Origin: Moniliella sp. 'wahieum'
Lineage: Eukaryota > Basidiomycota > Moniliellomycetes > Moniliellales > Moniliellaceae
DNA: 64,000 nt
Assembly: GCA_003971905.1 (NCBI GenBank)
Contig: RSEE01000013.1
Coordinates: forward strand, 558,001-622,000
Direction: 5' to 3'
Positions 54,784 to 64,000 of this stretch are shown here, piece by piece (the stretch's first letter is position 1; each line of letters starts with the position of its first letter). The translations under genes were made by a program, and so were the position numbers. The notes beneath the pieces were generated by a model. That model made no database searches and was not told where the DNA came from. It was given only the letters and a program-made list of their open reading frames with translations.

Positions 54784-55257
54784 GGTGCTAGATGCGGGTG
54801 GTGGGGATGAGCCTACCGACGTTACCGACGGCTCCCTTGTTGCGCCTGGCTCCCGAGGCACCTCCACCTCCTCCCATTCGCTCGGGCAGGCACTAGGCTA
54901 GTGAGCGGCGCACCCCGCGTCCAATTTCAATTGCAAACCCTTCTCGTTGTCCGGTGAAAATTTGGCGTAATAAAAAAGGTGGAGAGGGTGTAGTGGCCGT
55001 GTGCTCCATAGGGTTTGCCAGGCACAGCGCCACTTTGCTTTGCCTGGGCGCGGGGCGAGTGTGTTTTTGCCCTTTGCTTCGATGCACGACTTGGGAGGGA
55101 GCTTGCGATCTTGAGCAAACCTCCACCGGTCCACGTCAACGTTGAAGTTCAACTAGGTGAGCGCTACTCCCTTTTTCCCTTTGGCTTTGCTACCTCTTCC
55201 TCTGGCCTGCCTGCTGACCCCCCTCGCCTCCCCCTTGGCCTACCCGAAGCCTACACA
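54784..55257. promoter_or_regulatory. Bidirectional RPS12/RPS11 promoter
   Basis: 474 bp between divergent ribosomal protein start codons, which would couple their expression. It has pyrimidine-rich leaders on both sides (for example 55169-55250 on the plus strand). A 5' UTR intron on either side cannot be excluded. Confidence 0.6.
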
Positions 55258-55746
55258 ATGTCCAACGTTGAGCTTGGTGTGCAGCACGAGCGTGCTTTCC
55301 AGAAACAGCCCCTCTTCCAGAACGCCAAGGTGGCCGCTGGCAAGAAGGTCAACAACAAGACCAAGCGCTGGCACAAGGACATTGGTCTTGGCTTCAAGAC
55401 GCCCGCCGCTGCGATTGGTGGGACTTACATTGACAAGAAGTGTCCCTGGACCGGTCTTGTGTCCATTCGTGGCCGCATCCTCACCGGTCGCGTCGTATCC
55501 ACAAAGATGACGCGCACCATCATCATCCGCCGGGAATACCTCCACTTTGTGCCCAAGTACAACCGGTACGAGAAGCGCCACAAGAACTTGGCTGCGCACT
55601 GCTCCCCTGCGTTCCGCGTGGACGTCGGTGACGAAGTGACTGTGGGCCAGTGCCGCCCGCTGTCCAAGACGGTGCGGTTTAACGTGCTCAAGGTGACCAA
55701 GAACAAGGCCCTTGAGAAGGCTGCCAAGCAGTTTGGTCGTTTCTAA
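55258..55746 (+). CDS. RPS11: Small ribosomal subunit protein uS17
   Basis: Primary rRNA-binding protein of the 40S body. Intact 162-residue frame from [20 protein letters not shown] to KQFGRF. Family blocks are complete: [59 protein letters not shown], and [11 protein letters not shown] near the end. The start follows a CACA leader and matches the usual N-terminus. Uninterrupted by introns or frame changes, unlike its divergent neighbour RPS12. Confidence 0.97.
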   Translation: MSNVELGVQHERAFQKQPLFQNAKVAAGKKVNNKTKRWHKDIGLGFKTPAAAIGGTYIDKKCPWTGLVSIRGRILTGRVVSTKMTRTIIIRREYLHFVPKYNRYEKRHKNLAAHCSPAFRVDVGDEVTVGQCRPLSKTVRFNVLKVTKNKALEKAAKQFGRF

Positions 55747-57034
55747 GTCGACTGCCATTTCGCTGCTGCGCTCCTGTCTGGTTGTGCTGGGTGTCCCCCC
55801 CCCCCCCCCCCCTTGCTCGGTCTGGCTGCCGAGCTGCGTCACGTTGCGGTCCAGAGGTAGCCCCGCTCTTGCTTGGCGTTGCTTTGCTTTGCTTTCGACC
55901 TTTGCGTCCTGCCTGTTGGAAGGAGGGGGAGAGGGCAGGGATGCATCAGGGGGTCATCCTGCGCCCCAACTCAGATAGGCCCGTTGCTCTGTACCATACC
56001 TACCTATACATGCGGTGGCCTCTGGCTGCGCTATGAATGTTCTCGATGCCGGGCGGAGAGGCCCAATCCATGCATGATGCATTCTCCTGCTTGTGCTAGC
56101 AGTGACTAGTGACTAGGGAGGACGAGAGGCGAGATAGGCCTGAGGATGGTATTGGTGGACTGTTGCGTGTTGGGAAACTTGGGTGGTACTGCAGTGGGGT
56201 TGCTAGGATCTGTAGAATTAGACCGGCGCGGTATATTGTAGCCGGAACCTCGTTGGTCCTGGTCACGTCAGCCCACTGGTTGCTGGGATGGACAATGCAG
56301 GCGCGATGCCTGGCGCGACGGATGCGCTTGCGTCCACGTTCTTGCCTTAGGTTTGTTCTACCATTTCACAAGGAAGATCTCTTGGGTCAGGGCAAGCTGC
56401 CCCGGATGCGGGAGCAAGCGGCGTATGCCGACGACTGAGAGCACTGCCAATGGGCTTGGCTGTACCCACTGACCGAATAGATTGGCTGCTTTCGGAATTG
56501 GGTTGGTGCGCACCACGTCTCGTGCGCTGTTACATGATTCCACCTACTCTCTTGCTACCTGCTTTTGGTTCGACAGACTACCGTAGCAAAATGTGGAGCT
56601 GAACACCGTGGGGAGGAACCAGTGGATCGATGAGGAGATGAGAGGAGAGGAGAGGAGAGGAGCCCCCCAAGGAAAGCCGACATGATCGAGATGGAAGGGG
56701 AACAGAGGAAGAGACCCACCGCAAGAAGCGGGTGGGAAAAAGGAAAACGAGAAAAAAGAACCAGAAAAAGGAGAAAAAGAAAAAAAAGAAAACAGGAACT
56801 GTGAGACAAGGGCGAGGACGGATGAAGCTCGAAGCTCGAGCTTGAAGACAAGAGGTGAGTGAAAAAAATTTTGGGACGAGACAAGAGTAGAGAGAAAAAA
56901 TCAAGTTGACGGGGGGTGATGGATGATTAGGGGTTACAGGTCGACGGCAATCAAGACGAGACCAGGGGCGGGCACAAGGCCCTGGACACCAGGCAAGCCC
57001 ATCGTACTCCCCTCATACTCCGACTCGGATGAGG
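55747..57034. other. Intergenic region between RPS11 and the antizyme gene
   Basis: Contains a poly-C run (about 55794-55812) in the RPS11 3' flank, AGTGACTAGTGACTAGG (56101-56117), GAGGA repeats (56632-56662) and a purine-rich tract (56690-56815). No gene supported. Confidence 0.45.
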
Positions 57035-58507
57035 CTACCAGGGTCGCCCCGTCGTACTCGACACGGAAGGGGTGGAGGCGTGAGAACGAGGAGAGGGGCG
57101 GGGAGCGGTAGCACGACTCGAGGCTGAGTGGAGGGTGTGGGCAGACGAGGTCCGAGGTAAGTCGGTCGGAGTAGCACGGGTGAGACTCAAAGCAGCATAA
57201 GCACGCTCGATTTGAGGTCCGTAGCTAACCACGTACCCCCCCACATAACATAACCCGTGAAGCAGCGAGCGAAAGACCGGCGTGTCAGCGTTCACCGACA
57301 AGATCAGCCGATCGCATCGCATCGTTTCCGACGCATGGTCCATCACGCGTAACAGCGCCTCCCGTAGTTCCGTCGGCAACGACGCATCCACCGACCGAGG
57401 TCCAGCGGCAAACTCTGCCGAAGACGATGGAAGCGACACATACAACGTCCGTACCGCGCGCAAATTGTCTTCCTCCTCCTCGGACGAATCCAAGTCGGCA
57501 TCCGAACCGTCTGTGCCACGATGAGGTGCTAGAGTGTCGCCGCCAGCACCGCCCCGGTCCAGCCAGGCACCACGGCCCCACCTCGGCATCCTCCAGCTTG
57601 ACACTGTCCTCGTCCGGTTGGGCAGGAACGGCGAGCCTGCGCTGGCAGCGCGGCGCGCTACACGGCGACGGGCACGAGGAAGGTTGAACCGAGGGAAAAT
57701 GGTTTGCAAAAATTCCAAGCCCTTTTGCCCTAAGACGGAGGGATCGGGCTCGGACGTGTGCTTGGCGCGGGCGGCAGGCAAGGACAGTGGAGTACCGTAG
57801 GGCGTGGGCGGCAGGCTGGTCAGGTCCGTCGCACCAGTATCGCTACCACTGTAGAGGTGCTGTCGGTGCACGAAATGGGGTGGAAAGAAGAAGCTTGCTT
57901 GGTGACGGTGACCTTGGGAGGCACGGCATGGCCCTCTGGGCAGGGCGGGTCGGCATCGAGGGAAGAACGAAGACGAGAATCGCGGGAGATGATGGTCCGG
58001 ACAGCGGCCGAAGCGGACAACGACATAGAGAGCGTGTCCGGGGTACAGGCCGAAGCGGCATGAGCGTCAAGCAGAGCAGGGAGGGGAGTCGGCAGGGAGC
58101 AGCTCAGTGAAGAACAGGAGTGATGATGGGGATGGGGAGGAGTGGGGACCACAGATGACAACGGCGCGGCCTCTCTCACAGGCACATGCCGACCTAGCGC
58201 ATGGGTGTCCGAACGGTGCGTGTGATCCGAAGCAGTTGCGGTCAAGGCTTCGGGCACCGGTTGGGCGCCAGGTATTTGCACAGGAGCGATGTCAGGTCCA
58301 CCACTTGACCGGGCGGTCCGACGCTGAGAAAGGCCGGGCCTGCTTGGGCCCGGCAGAGAAGGAAGAAGCGAGGGAGGCGTCGGCGGCGAGGGCGGCCGAG
58401 CAAGCGCCAAGCAGGGTGGAGGGGCGGGGGCCGGCAGCGGCGCTGGGCTGGCCGGCTCCCGTGCGATTATTACTGGGGGTCGTACTGGTGCTGGGCGTTG
58501 TCGACAT
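57035..58507 (-). CDS. OAZ1: Ornithine decarboxylase antizyme, probable, with +1 frameshift
   Basis: Polyamine-induced inhibitor that targets ornithine decarboxylase to the proteasome. ORF1 is 58292-58507 (71 residues, MSTTPSTSTTPSNN... to RPVKWWT) and stops at TGA. Skipping the U of that TGA enters ORF2, GPDIAPVQIPGAQ and on. The antizyme core is near 57230-57480: TLYVSLPSSSAEF, LPTELREALLRVMDHASETM, CDRLILSVNADTPVFRSLLHGL and CYVGGYVVSYGPQIERAY, matching the family's helix-strand order (D-R-AL-L--F--G-E-V). ORF2 changes frame once more between 57871 and 57820, most likely an indel, and perhaps near 57560. The long Ser/Pro-rich ORF2 head is larger than in animals. Identification rests on the core plus the shift site. 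Confidence 0.66.
58292..58300 (-). promoter_or_regulatory. Putative +1 programmed frameshift site, TGG-ACC-TGA
   Basis: ORF1 ends AAG TGG TGG ACC TGA C. Animal and many fungal antizyme sites read TGG TGC TCC TGA, so the tryptophan codon, the CC-ending P-site codon and the slow TGA are shared. Reading GAC after ACC (one base forward) opens ORF2. Confidence 0.6.
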
Positions 58508-59392
58508 GGTGGAGAATGGTGGAGGGGCGACGGCGGGGGCGGGGTGTGGAGTTAACCAACACGGCGGTGGGCGCGGCGGGGCGGAGGCGAGGGCGGAGGA
58601 GGAGGAGTGTGGTGTGGTGTGGTGGCGTGGGTTGGGTGGCGAGACAGTGACTACTTGCTGTGACTGGAAAATCGTCCCGGCACGCATCATGCATGCATCA
58701 TGCGTCCCATGTCACACGTGCTGCGCTCGCCCGGCTGTCTCCGCTTTGGGGCAATACCAGAGTGCGCTGGTGGGAGCCCGCATGCGGGCCGGTTGCCTCA
58801 TCGGTCTCATCGATCAGATCGATCATCCACCATCCATCATGCGTCCTCCGCGCAGCAGCCCGTCCGCACGGCGCCAGCCACGCGGCTGGGGGCGGTACGC
58901 AGTAAGCACCACTGATCGAGTACAGAGTGCTGGACACTGCTCCGGCGCCCGCCCGCGGGCCACGTTCCACTGCGTCCAAATATTTGCACTGCGTGCCGAT
59001 GCGTGCCGATGCACGGAGAAGCCACCCCGAACGTGTGGGACCTGCAGTTGGACACTCGGCTGGTGCCCAGCCTTGGCACCGCCCCAGCCGCCGACTCGCG
59101 ACTGCGTCCTGTTCGCCAAATTTCCATCGGCGCGCCAGGCGCATTGCACCGATCAGCCCAGCCTGCATCCCACGGGGTTGTTGCGGGCGGAACTAGCGCC
59201 GGGCGGAATGTGGCGTCCCTGCCCCCCCACCCCCGCCCGCTCGCCTGCTCCACATCGGCGTCCCGACTCTCAAAAACATCCATATGCCCGCTGAAGTGAC
59301 GCACCACGCCCCCGCCCCACCACGGATCCGGCCACTGCCGCCGATGGCATCGAACAGGGCCCGGTACGACTGCCGACGACGACTTGGCCGCC
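58508..59392. other. Intergenic region
   Basis: 5' flank of the antizyme gene. Contains CATGCATCATGCGTC (about 58690-58705), ATCGATCAGATCGATC (58808-58823), two CGTGCCGATG units (about 58991-59011) and GC-rich unique sequence. No gene recognised. Confidence 0.45.
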
Positions 59393-59875
59393 ATGTTTGG
59401 CCCCATTAAGAAGAAAAAGAAGAGCAAAAAGACAGTCAAGAACTTTACTGACAACCGTGACAAATCTGCCCTCGGCCAGCGACGCTGTCGGGCAGGAACC
59501 CGCCCTCCCCCCACCGGCTGACACGGATGCATCCAATACCGATGCGCCGACTTTTGTCGTCGGATGCATCGGGACCACAAGCATGTGCAGGCGTTTGTTG
59601 GCTGAGTTGGGCACGATCGGGAACGACGATGGTACCGGCGGTTGATCATCAAGGGCCGTTTCCAGCAACAATAGATCCAGAATGTGCTGCGCAAGTACAT
59701 TGCCGAATACGTGCAGTGCAAAACGTGCAAATCCGCCGACTCGGGAGCTCAGCCGGGAGATCGGATTTTCTTCGTGAAGTGCAAGACATGTGGCTCCCAG
59801 CGGTCCGTTGAGACTATCAAGACTGGGTTCCAGACCATCACAGGCAAACGGTTCAGGATGCGCGATGCAACGTAA
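59393..59875 (+). pseudogene. SUI3: Truncated eIF2-beta pseudogene
   Basis: Remnant of translation initiation factor eIF2 beta. The head MFGPIKKKKKSKK carries a lysine block like those of the family's N-terminus, with an acidic DTDASNTDAPT stretch after a frame change. Then, near 59540, the sequence jumps to ADFCRRMHRDHKHVQAF, LLAELGTIGNDDGTG and LIIKGRFQQQ, which belong to the late part of the protein. The helix-turn-helix core that normally separates these (about 100 residues or more) is absent. After LIIKGRFQQQ there is an in-frame TAG (59672-59674), where the family has Gln, then [20 protein letters not shown], the second CKTC of the zinc ribbon, and GFQTITGKR. The nonsense codon is a substitution, so it differs from the homopolymer gaps elsewhere. 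The working copy should be elsewhere. Confidence 0.75.
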
Positions 59876-60489
59876 CTGGTTCAACGTTCAGTACGTTGAC
59901 CCCCCCCCCCTCGCTCCCTCGACCTCCATCTGCATGCTTTGTATCTGTCTGCCTCTATGCATCATGCCCCTCTCGCTTTTAGACGGGTGTCAGTCGTTTT
60001 CACGCTTATGTTGTCTACACGCTAGGTTCCCACCTGGGCCAAGATGACGTTCACAGTCTAAACCTGCACCGGGCATACTCATACTGACGACATAGACGAC
60101 ATCTACACTGAGTACTGACCCAGTCCTTCCAAGTGCATCAATGTGAATCCTTCTGGGTTGGACGCATTGCACGGGCTCGAACATGCAGGTAGCGTCAGAC
60201 CGCCTACAAAAGGTAAAAGGTACATCCACCTCCGCACGCTCGTAAGCGCAGGGTGGCCATGGGGGTAGAGATGGGTGCCATCGAGGGATCCTCTCAGGGG
60301 AAGAGGCAGGTTTTGCATTGCCTATCGGCACCGACAGGCCAGTGTAGGCAAAAGACGAGCAAGGCGTGGGGGAGGGGAGGGGGGGGGGGGGAAGGAGCGT
60401 AGCCTAACCAAAAACAAAATAACAATGGCCAGCACAAGAACAACAAGCCATCTGGCGGCTTCCTTGTCATTTACTCCTGGTCACCTCGT
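59876..60489. other. Intergenic region
   Basis: 3' flanks of the eIF2-beta remnant and RPS9. Poly-C (59901-59909) and poly-G (60378-60390) runs; no gene seen. Confidence 0.5.
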
Positions 60490-61068
60490 TTACTCTTCGT
60501 CGTCCTCCTCCTCGTCACCGCCTTCGGCAGCGGCCTTGGCGCGCTTACGCTTGACACGGCCTTCGCGGCCTCCGCCATAGGGAGAGTTGAGAGCAAAGTC
60601 AATGTGCTTCTGGCTGTCAAGACGGACGACAAACGAAGGCACATTGACAATCTGCTTACCGACACGAATGTGGCGCTGACGAATGAGCACGCGAGCATGA
60701 TGGATCGATTTTGCCAGGCCCGTCTTGAACACCTGGGTCTGCAACCGACGCTCCAAAAAGTCTTCCACAGTCAACGACAAGACATAGTCCAGCCGCATCC
60801 GCGTCTCGTCCAGCACACCAATGCGAACCAGACGACGAATAATGGCGTTGCCCTCAAATAGACGCTTGGGGTCCTTCTCATCCAACTTGAGCAGCTCCCG
60901 AGCCGCACGACGGATCTTGGACAGCGTAAGCGAAATCCGCCAAATCTCCGTCTTGTTGCGCAGCCCGTACTCGCCAGCCAACTTCAGCTCCGAGTCAAGA
61001 CGCGAAGCCTCAAACGGACGACGCGGAACCTTGTAGGTCTTGGACTGCTTCCGGGGAGCGAGAGGCAT
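60490..61068 (-). CDS. RPS9: Small ribosomal subunit protein uS4
   Basis: rRNA-binding 40S body protein important for decoding fidelity. Intact 192-residue frame from [20 protein letters not shown] to an acidic [10 protein letters not shown] tail. Conserved blocks: [51 protein letters not shown], and the S4 RNA-binding domain [20 protein letters not shown] with [20 protein letters not shown]. No intron in the coding region. The TGCCTCTCGC leader precedes the ATG at 61066-61068. Confidence 0.97.
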   Translation of the reverse strand: MPLAPRKQSKTYKVPRRPFEASRLDSELKLAGEYGLRNKTEIWRISLTLSKIRRAARELLKLDEKDPKRLFEGNAIIRRLVRIGVLDETRMRLDYVLSLTVEDFLERRLQTQVFKTGLAKSIHHARVLIRQRHIRVGKQIVNVPSFVVRLDSQKHIDFALNSPYGGGREGRVKRKRAKAAAEGGDEEEDDEE

Positions 61069-61793
61069 GGTGCTGGACGGGGGACAAGAGAACGCCCCCC
61101 CCCTCCCCCCCGGACCACTTCTCAACGCGCGCCGGACGAAGCAGGGCACGGAGAAGCCACGACGCAACCCTATTGACGTTCAGGTGGGAGTAGACTGGCC
61201 TTGTTCCCTCCTGCTGCGGCTGGCCGCACGGAGGAGAGAGCGCCCCTGCGCCAGACCCATTATTTTTTGCAACCGCAAGGAATTCACACACTCACCCCAT
61301 ACTGTGATTTTGACGGGCCAACGTACCCCCCTCCAACCCTACCCCTTGGTCGGCAGGCGCCGCGTGCCACTGGCCTCCCTCGCCGTCCGGGCCTGCGACA
61401 AGACGGCGCGGTTGAGCTATCCAGCAAGCTGAAGGTGAGGTCACCAAGCCCCATGTAAGGTAGACAGTGTCTACGCTTCTTTCTTTCTGAGTTCCGTGTC
61501 CTCGTTGAGTAGGCGAGTGAGAGAGGCGAAATCGACAGTCCGGTGCCCCTTCCGGCCCTTCCATCCCAAGTGGCCGGGACTCCGGACTGAGTACTGAGTA
61601 AGACGCAAAGGTTCGGCCGCTGAGGACTGAGGTTGCGGGAGGATCAAATGGCGAGTGGGCCCCTCCCTTACTCCCCTTGGGCCAGCCGGCTCGACTGGCT
61701 TGTGACGTGCACACGTGTTGGGGGACCGGGGAGGTCGCTGAGCGGCTGAGCCCTGAGCAGAGGAGAGAAGATGCCGCACTTGTTTCGTTACCG

Positions 61794-61830
61794 TCACCGT
61801 TACCGTCACCGTCACCGTCACCGTCGCCGT
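61794..61830. repeat. GTCACC/GTTACC hexanucleotide array
   Basis: Six to seven units, noncoding. Confidence 0.8.
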
Positions 61831-62105
61831 GTCCTTGTCCGTCCGCACGGCTTGCTCCAGCTGTTCAAGCTGTTCAAGCCTAGGTTCCCCCGCATTCGCC
61901 CCCTCGTTCATTAGCCACTAGTCAAACCACCTACCTACCTTATCCGTATCCCGTAGGCAGGGACAACAATAGCTTCCAAAGGGAGTCACAACAGCGGCGC
62001 AGGGCAACCTGAAGCACTCTGCAGAGCGCGCGAGGTGCAGAGGAGAGGGAACAAGGGGGGCGGAGACCAAAAAACACAAAGGCAAGAAGGAGCCGTCAAG
62101 CGTCA

Positions 62106-62262
62106 AGCCTTCAAGCCTTCCAAGCGTCAAGCTCGCGTCAAGCTCGAGTCAAGCTCGCGTCAAGCTCGAGTCAAGCTCGCGTCAAGCTCGAGTCAAGCTC
62201 GCGTCAAGCTCGAGTCAAGCTCGCGTCAAGCTCGAGTCAAGCTCGCGTCAAGCTAGCTTCCA
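62106..62262 (+). repeat. 11-bp minisatellite with alternating units
   Basis: About fourteen units of GTCAAGCTCGC or GTCAAGCTCGA, with the two variants alternating regularly to form a 22-bp higher-order repeat from about 62125 on; the flanks degrade (CAAGCCTTCAAGCCTTCCAAG at the left; CAAGCTAGC at the right). Confidence 0.9.
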
Positions 62263-62628
62263 GAAAAGATAGAACAGGGTGGCAACTAAGGTACCGTCGT
62301 ACCAGGCCGTACCACAGTATCAGACGCCTAAGCTCGTGGGAGTTTGCCAAGCAACAGCAACACGAAGGCAGTATCGGCGAAAGGATAGAAAAGGATGTGG
62401 GGGGGGGCGGTGACGCAGTCAGATGAGCATGGAGCATGGAAGAAAAGGGGGAGGCTAAGGGACGGAAACAAGAAACAAGATCCCGGATGTGGCATGGACC
62501 ATGGATTATGGTTCATGGTTCATGGATCGTTGGGGCTTGTCATCCGATCCTCTCATATCACAACATGGCGCCCAACCACATTCGAATCGGCGTGCATCGC
62601 CTCGCCTGCGTCCGCATGCCCCCTGCAG

Positions 62629-64000
62629 CTACTCTGTTCGGTTTCCCTCCAGGAGAGGTTCCCATTTGAGCAGCAACGTGGTCGCGCGTGGGGAAACTGG
62701 TACTGCGCCTCCAAGTCGGCCGGAAGCGTGGTTTTAATAATCAACTTGAGTACCTTGTGGATCTTACTGTGCCGAATACCCTGGACCGTGACATTGGGCA
62801 ACGACTCGAGAGTGGTAAGGTGCTGGTGCACACGGCGCATTGACTGGAATAGCATACCCACGTTACCACGCAGTGTGAGTCAGTCAGTAAACAAGTACAG
62901 TAGCGCCCACGGACCAGAAGAGCTCAAGCATGCGCAACACAACAACATAATAACGTACGTCTGCCAGATTCTCCTCGCGGCCCAAAAACAGTTTCTGCAA
63001 CTCAAAACGCAACCGCCTCAGGAAACGATCAGAGCCGACCGCCGAACTCGATGTCGATGTCGATGTCGTTGGCGTTGGCGTTGGCGCTGTCGCTGGCACT
63101 GTCGTTGGCGCTGTCGTTGTCGTTGTTGTGTCGACTGTCCTACTAGTCATGTCGGCCATCATGTCAGTCGTGTCCGGCTCGGGTCCGGCACTCGGGTCAG
63201 GCACAGGCACCGGATCCAACCGTGGCGACTTGGTACTGGGCAAGGAACCGTCAGTCGCGCCCTCTGTCGCAGCGGCTTGTTGGACCACAGGAGGCTGCTT
63301 GGAAAGACGTCCACGCTTCCGCGGCGCAGGCTGGGACGAAGGCTCCAAACCCTGGTGAGTCACGGGCTGAGAGGGAGCAGCAACCGAACCACTTTCAGGA
63401 GGGCGGTCGCGCTTGCGCGGCACAGATGGAGATAAGGGGGGTGGGATGGTGGCCGTCTCTGGCTTTGGCTCTGCTGGCTCCGGCTGTGGCTTTTCTACGG
63501 GAGCGGCTTCAGTAGCGACAGTAGTAGTAGCGAGCGGTTCCGGCCTGGGTGGCACAGACGCGACGAAGGCTTGGGCCCTGGGGGGTCAAAGCTGTCTTGG
63601 CGGTCTTGGCGGTCTTGGGGGGTCCGGGAGGGCGGGTACGTGCCTTGGTGTGGCTGCTTAGCGCCTGCTTGGCTTGCCTCACGCGTTGGTCGTGCTCCCG
63701 TGCCCACGCGATCGGGTCGGCCAGGACAATCTCATACGCTTGGAGCAAGCCGGTGGGGGGCAGGCGGGGAGCGTGTTTGCTTTTGGTGAGGAATTCAGCC
63801 GCGTCGGCAGTAGTCAGGGGGGTGAGTTCAGATGTGTGGAAGAACGCGCTGCGGGGGGAGAGGAGAGGATGGTGAGTGACGCGTGGTGTGGAGAAATGGA
63901 GAAATGGAGAAATGGAGAAGGGAAGGCAGGGGGACGTACTAGTCGGCATCGGGGATGAAACGGACAATGTTGGCCTTGGTGGCGTTGTGGCGACGTTGGC
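62629..64000 (-). CDS. PWWP-domain chromatin protein with TFIIS-N/LEDGF-like C-terminus (5' part outside window)
   Basis: Chromatin adaptor resembling Ioc4 or HDGF/LEDGF-type proteins that read methylated H3K36. The visible PWWP end reads KANIVRFIPDADYAFFHTSELTPL, split by a 91-nt intron (63849-63939). The helix LLQAYEIVLADPIAWARE and a basic AKTAKTA linker follow. A long Pro/Thr-rich section has AT-hook-like PRKRGRLSK and PRKRDRP motifs, plus Thr/Ser runs coded by GTCGTT repeats. The C-terminal helical domain runs from SDRFLRRLRFELQKLFLGREENLAD, across a 115-nt intron (62844-62958), to SMRRVHQHLTTLESLPNVT, SKIHKVLKLIIKTTLP and LLLKWEPLLEGN with a stop at 62629. A frame change near 63560 and one near 62690 look like indels. 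The N-terminal PWWP motif itself lies beyond 64000. Confidence 0.75.

Larger units (their letters stand above)
61069..62628. other. Intergenic region with two tandem arrays
   Basis: RPS9 promoter at the left. Contains the ACCGTC/ACCGTT array (about 61794-61830) and the 11-bp minisatellite (62106-62262), then the 3' flank of the PWWP gene. No gene supported; a frame across the minisatellite is an artefact of repeats. Confidence 0.5.

Noticed and set aside
56555-56904. A hydrophobic Phe/Leu/Ser-rich minus-strand peptide
   Set aside because: It is the translation of a purine-rich tract (GAAAAAG, GAGGA runs) and not a credible membrane protein.
57820-57871. Second programmed frameshift site (another ACC TGA) in the antizyme gene
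   Set aside because: The frame that continues the protein is -1 relative to the one that stops, not +1, and antizymes use one shift. An assembly indel is the simpler explanation.
58107-59294. A 395-codon plus-strand frame opposite antizyme ORF1
   Set aside because: Runs across the antizyme start, its promoter and unique GC-rich DNA with no domain; the minus-strand reading is better supported.
62035-62256. Small repeat protein across the 11-bp minisatellite
   Set aside because: The period of 11 is not a multiple of three, so the apparent peptide is a consequence of repetition in a stop-free motif.
62106-62262. CRISPR array
   Set aside because: There are no unique spacers; units are contiguous, and the genome is eukaryotic.

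Overview
This window looks like high-GC nuclear DNA of a fungus, most likely a basidiomycete. The genes carry short spliceosomal introns (about 75-135 nt, donors GTACGT/GTRNGT), and the content is fungal: a Zn2Cys6 regulator, a Dal5-type transporter, Rad7, Mss4-type PIP5K and a Ty1/copia element. The assignment below Basidiomycota is not resolved. Calls rest on motifs and family knowledge; no database search was run.

Layout. 0.9-8.5 kb, minus strand: an NYN/LOTUS RNA-metabolism protein, the protein prenyltransferase alpha subunit, and RAD7. 9.9-17.5 kb: a disordered protein divergent from transportin (KAP104 type), then a Zn2Cys6 transcription factor facing transportin. 17.5-37.9 kb is gene-poor and repeat-rich. 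It holds a pair of uncharacterised, partly transposon-like genes (20.4-24.4 kb), one uncharacterised proline/serine-rich gene, and a young 5.06-kb copia retrotransposon with 160-bp LTRs and a perfect 5-bp target duplication. 37.9-53.1 kb: a Dal5-like MFS transporter, a full ABC-B exporter with unusual nucleotide-binding motifs, a PIP5K and a Rho-type GTPase ending in CRVL. 53.6-64 kb: intron-containing tRNA-Phe(GAA), divergent RPS12/RPS11, a probable ornithine decarboxylase antizyme with a +1 frameshift site, a truncated eIF2-beta pseudogene, RPS9, and a PWWP/TFIIS-N chromatin protein running off the right edge.

A caution applies to almost every gene. Conserved coding sequences are broken by single-base gaps, mostly in short homopolymers, including three in essential RPS12. 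The best reading is residual assembly indels, so CDS spans below are gene extents whose frame changes inside; I do not treat them as pseudogenes. The eIF2-beta copy differs: it has an in-frame nonsense substitution and lacks its central domain.

Functional links are inferential. The prenyltransferase alpha subunit, a geranylgeranylation-type Rho GTPase and PIP5K all belong to membrane polarity signalling, but are spread over about 49 kb and need not be co-regulated. The most interesting biology is the antizyme shift site (TGG TGG ACC TGA), the matched degeneracy of one ATP site in the ABC-B exporter, the gag-UAG-pol arrangement of the copia element, and families of short self-complementary motifs that recur only between genes.
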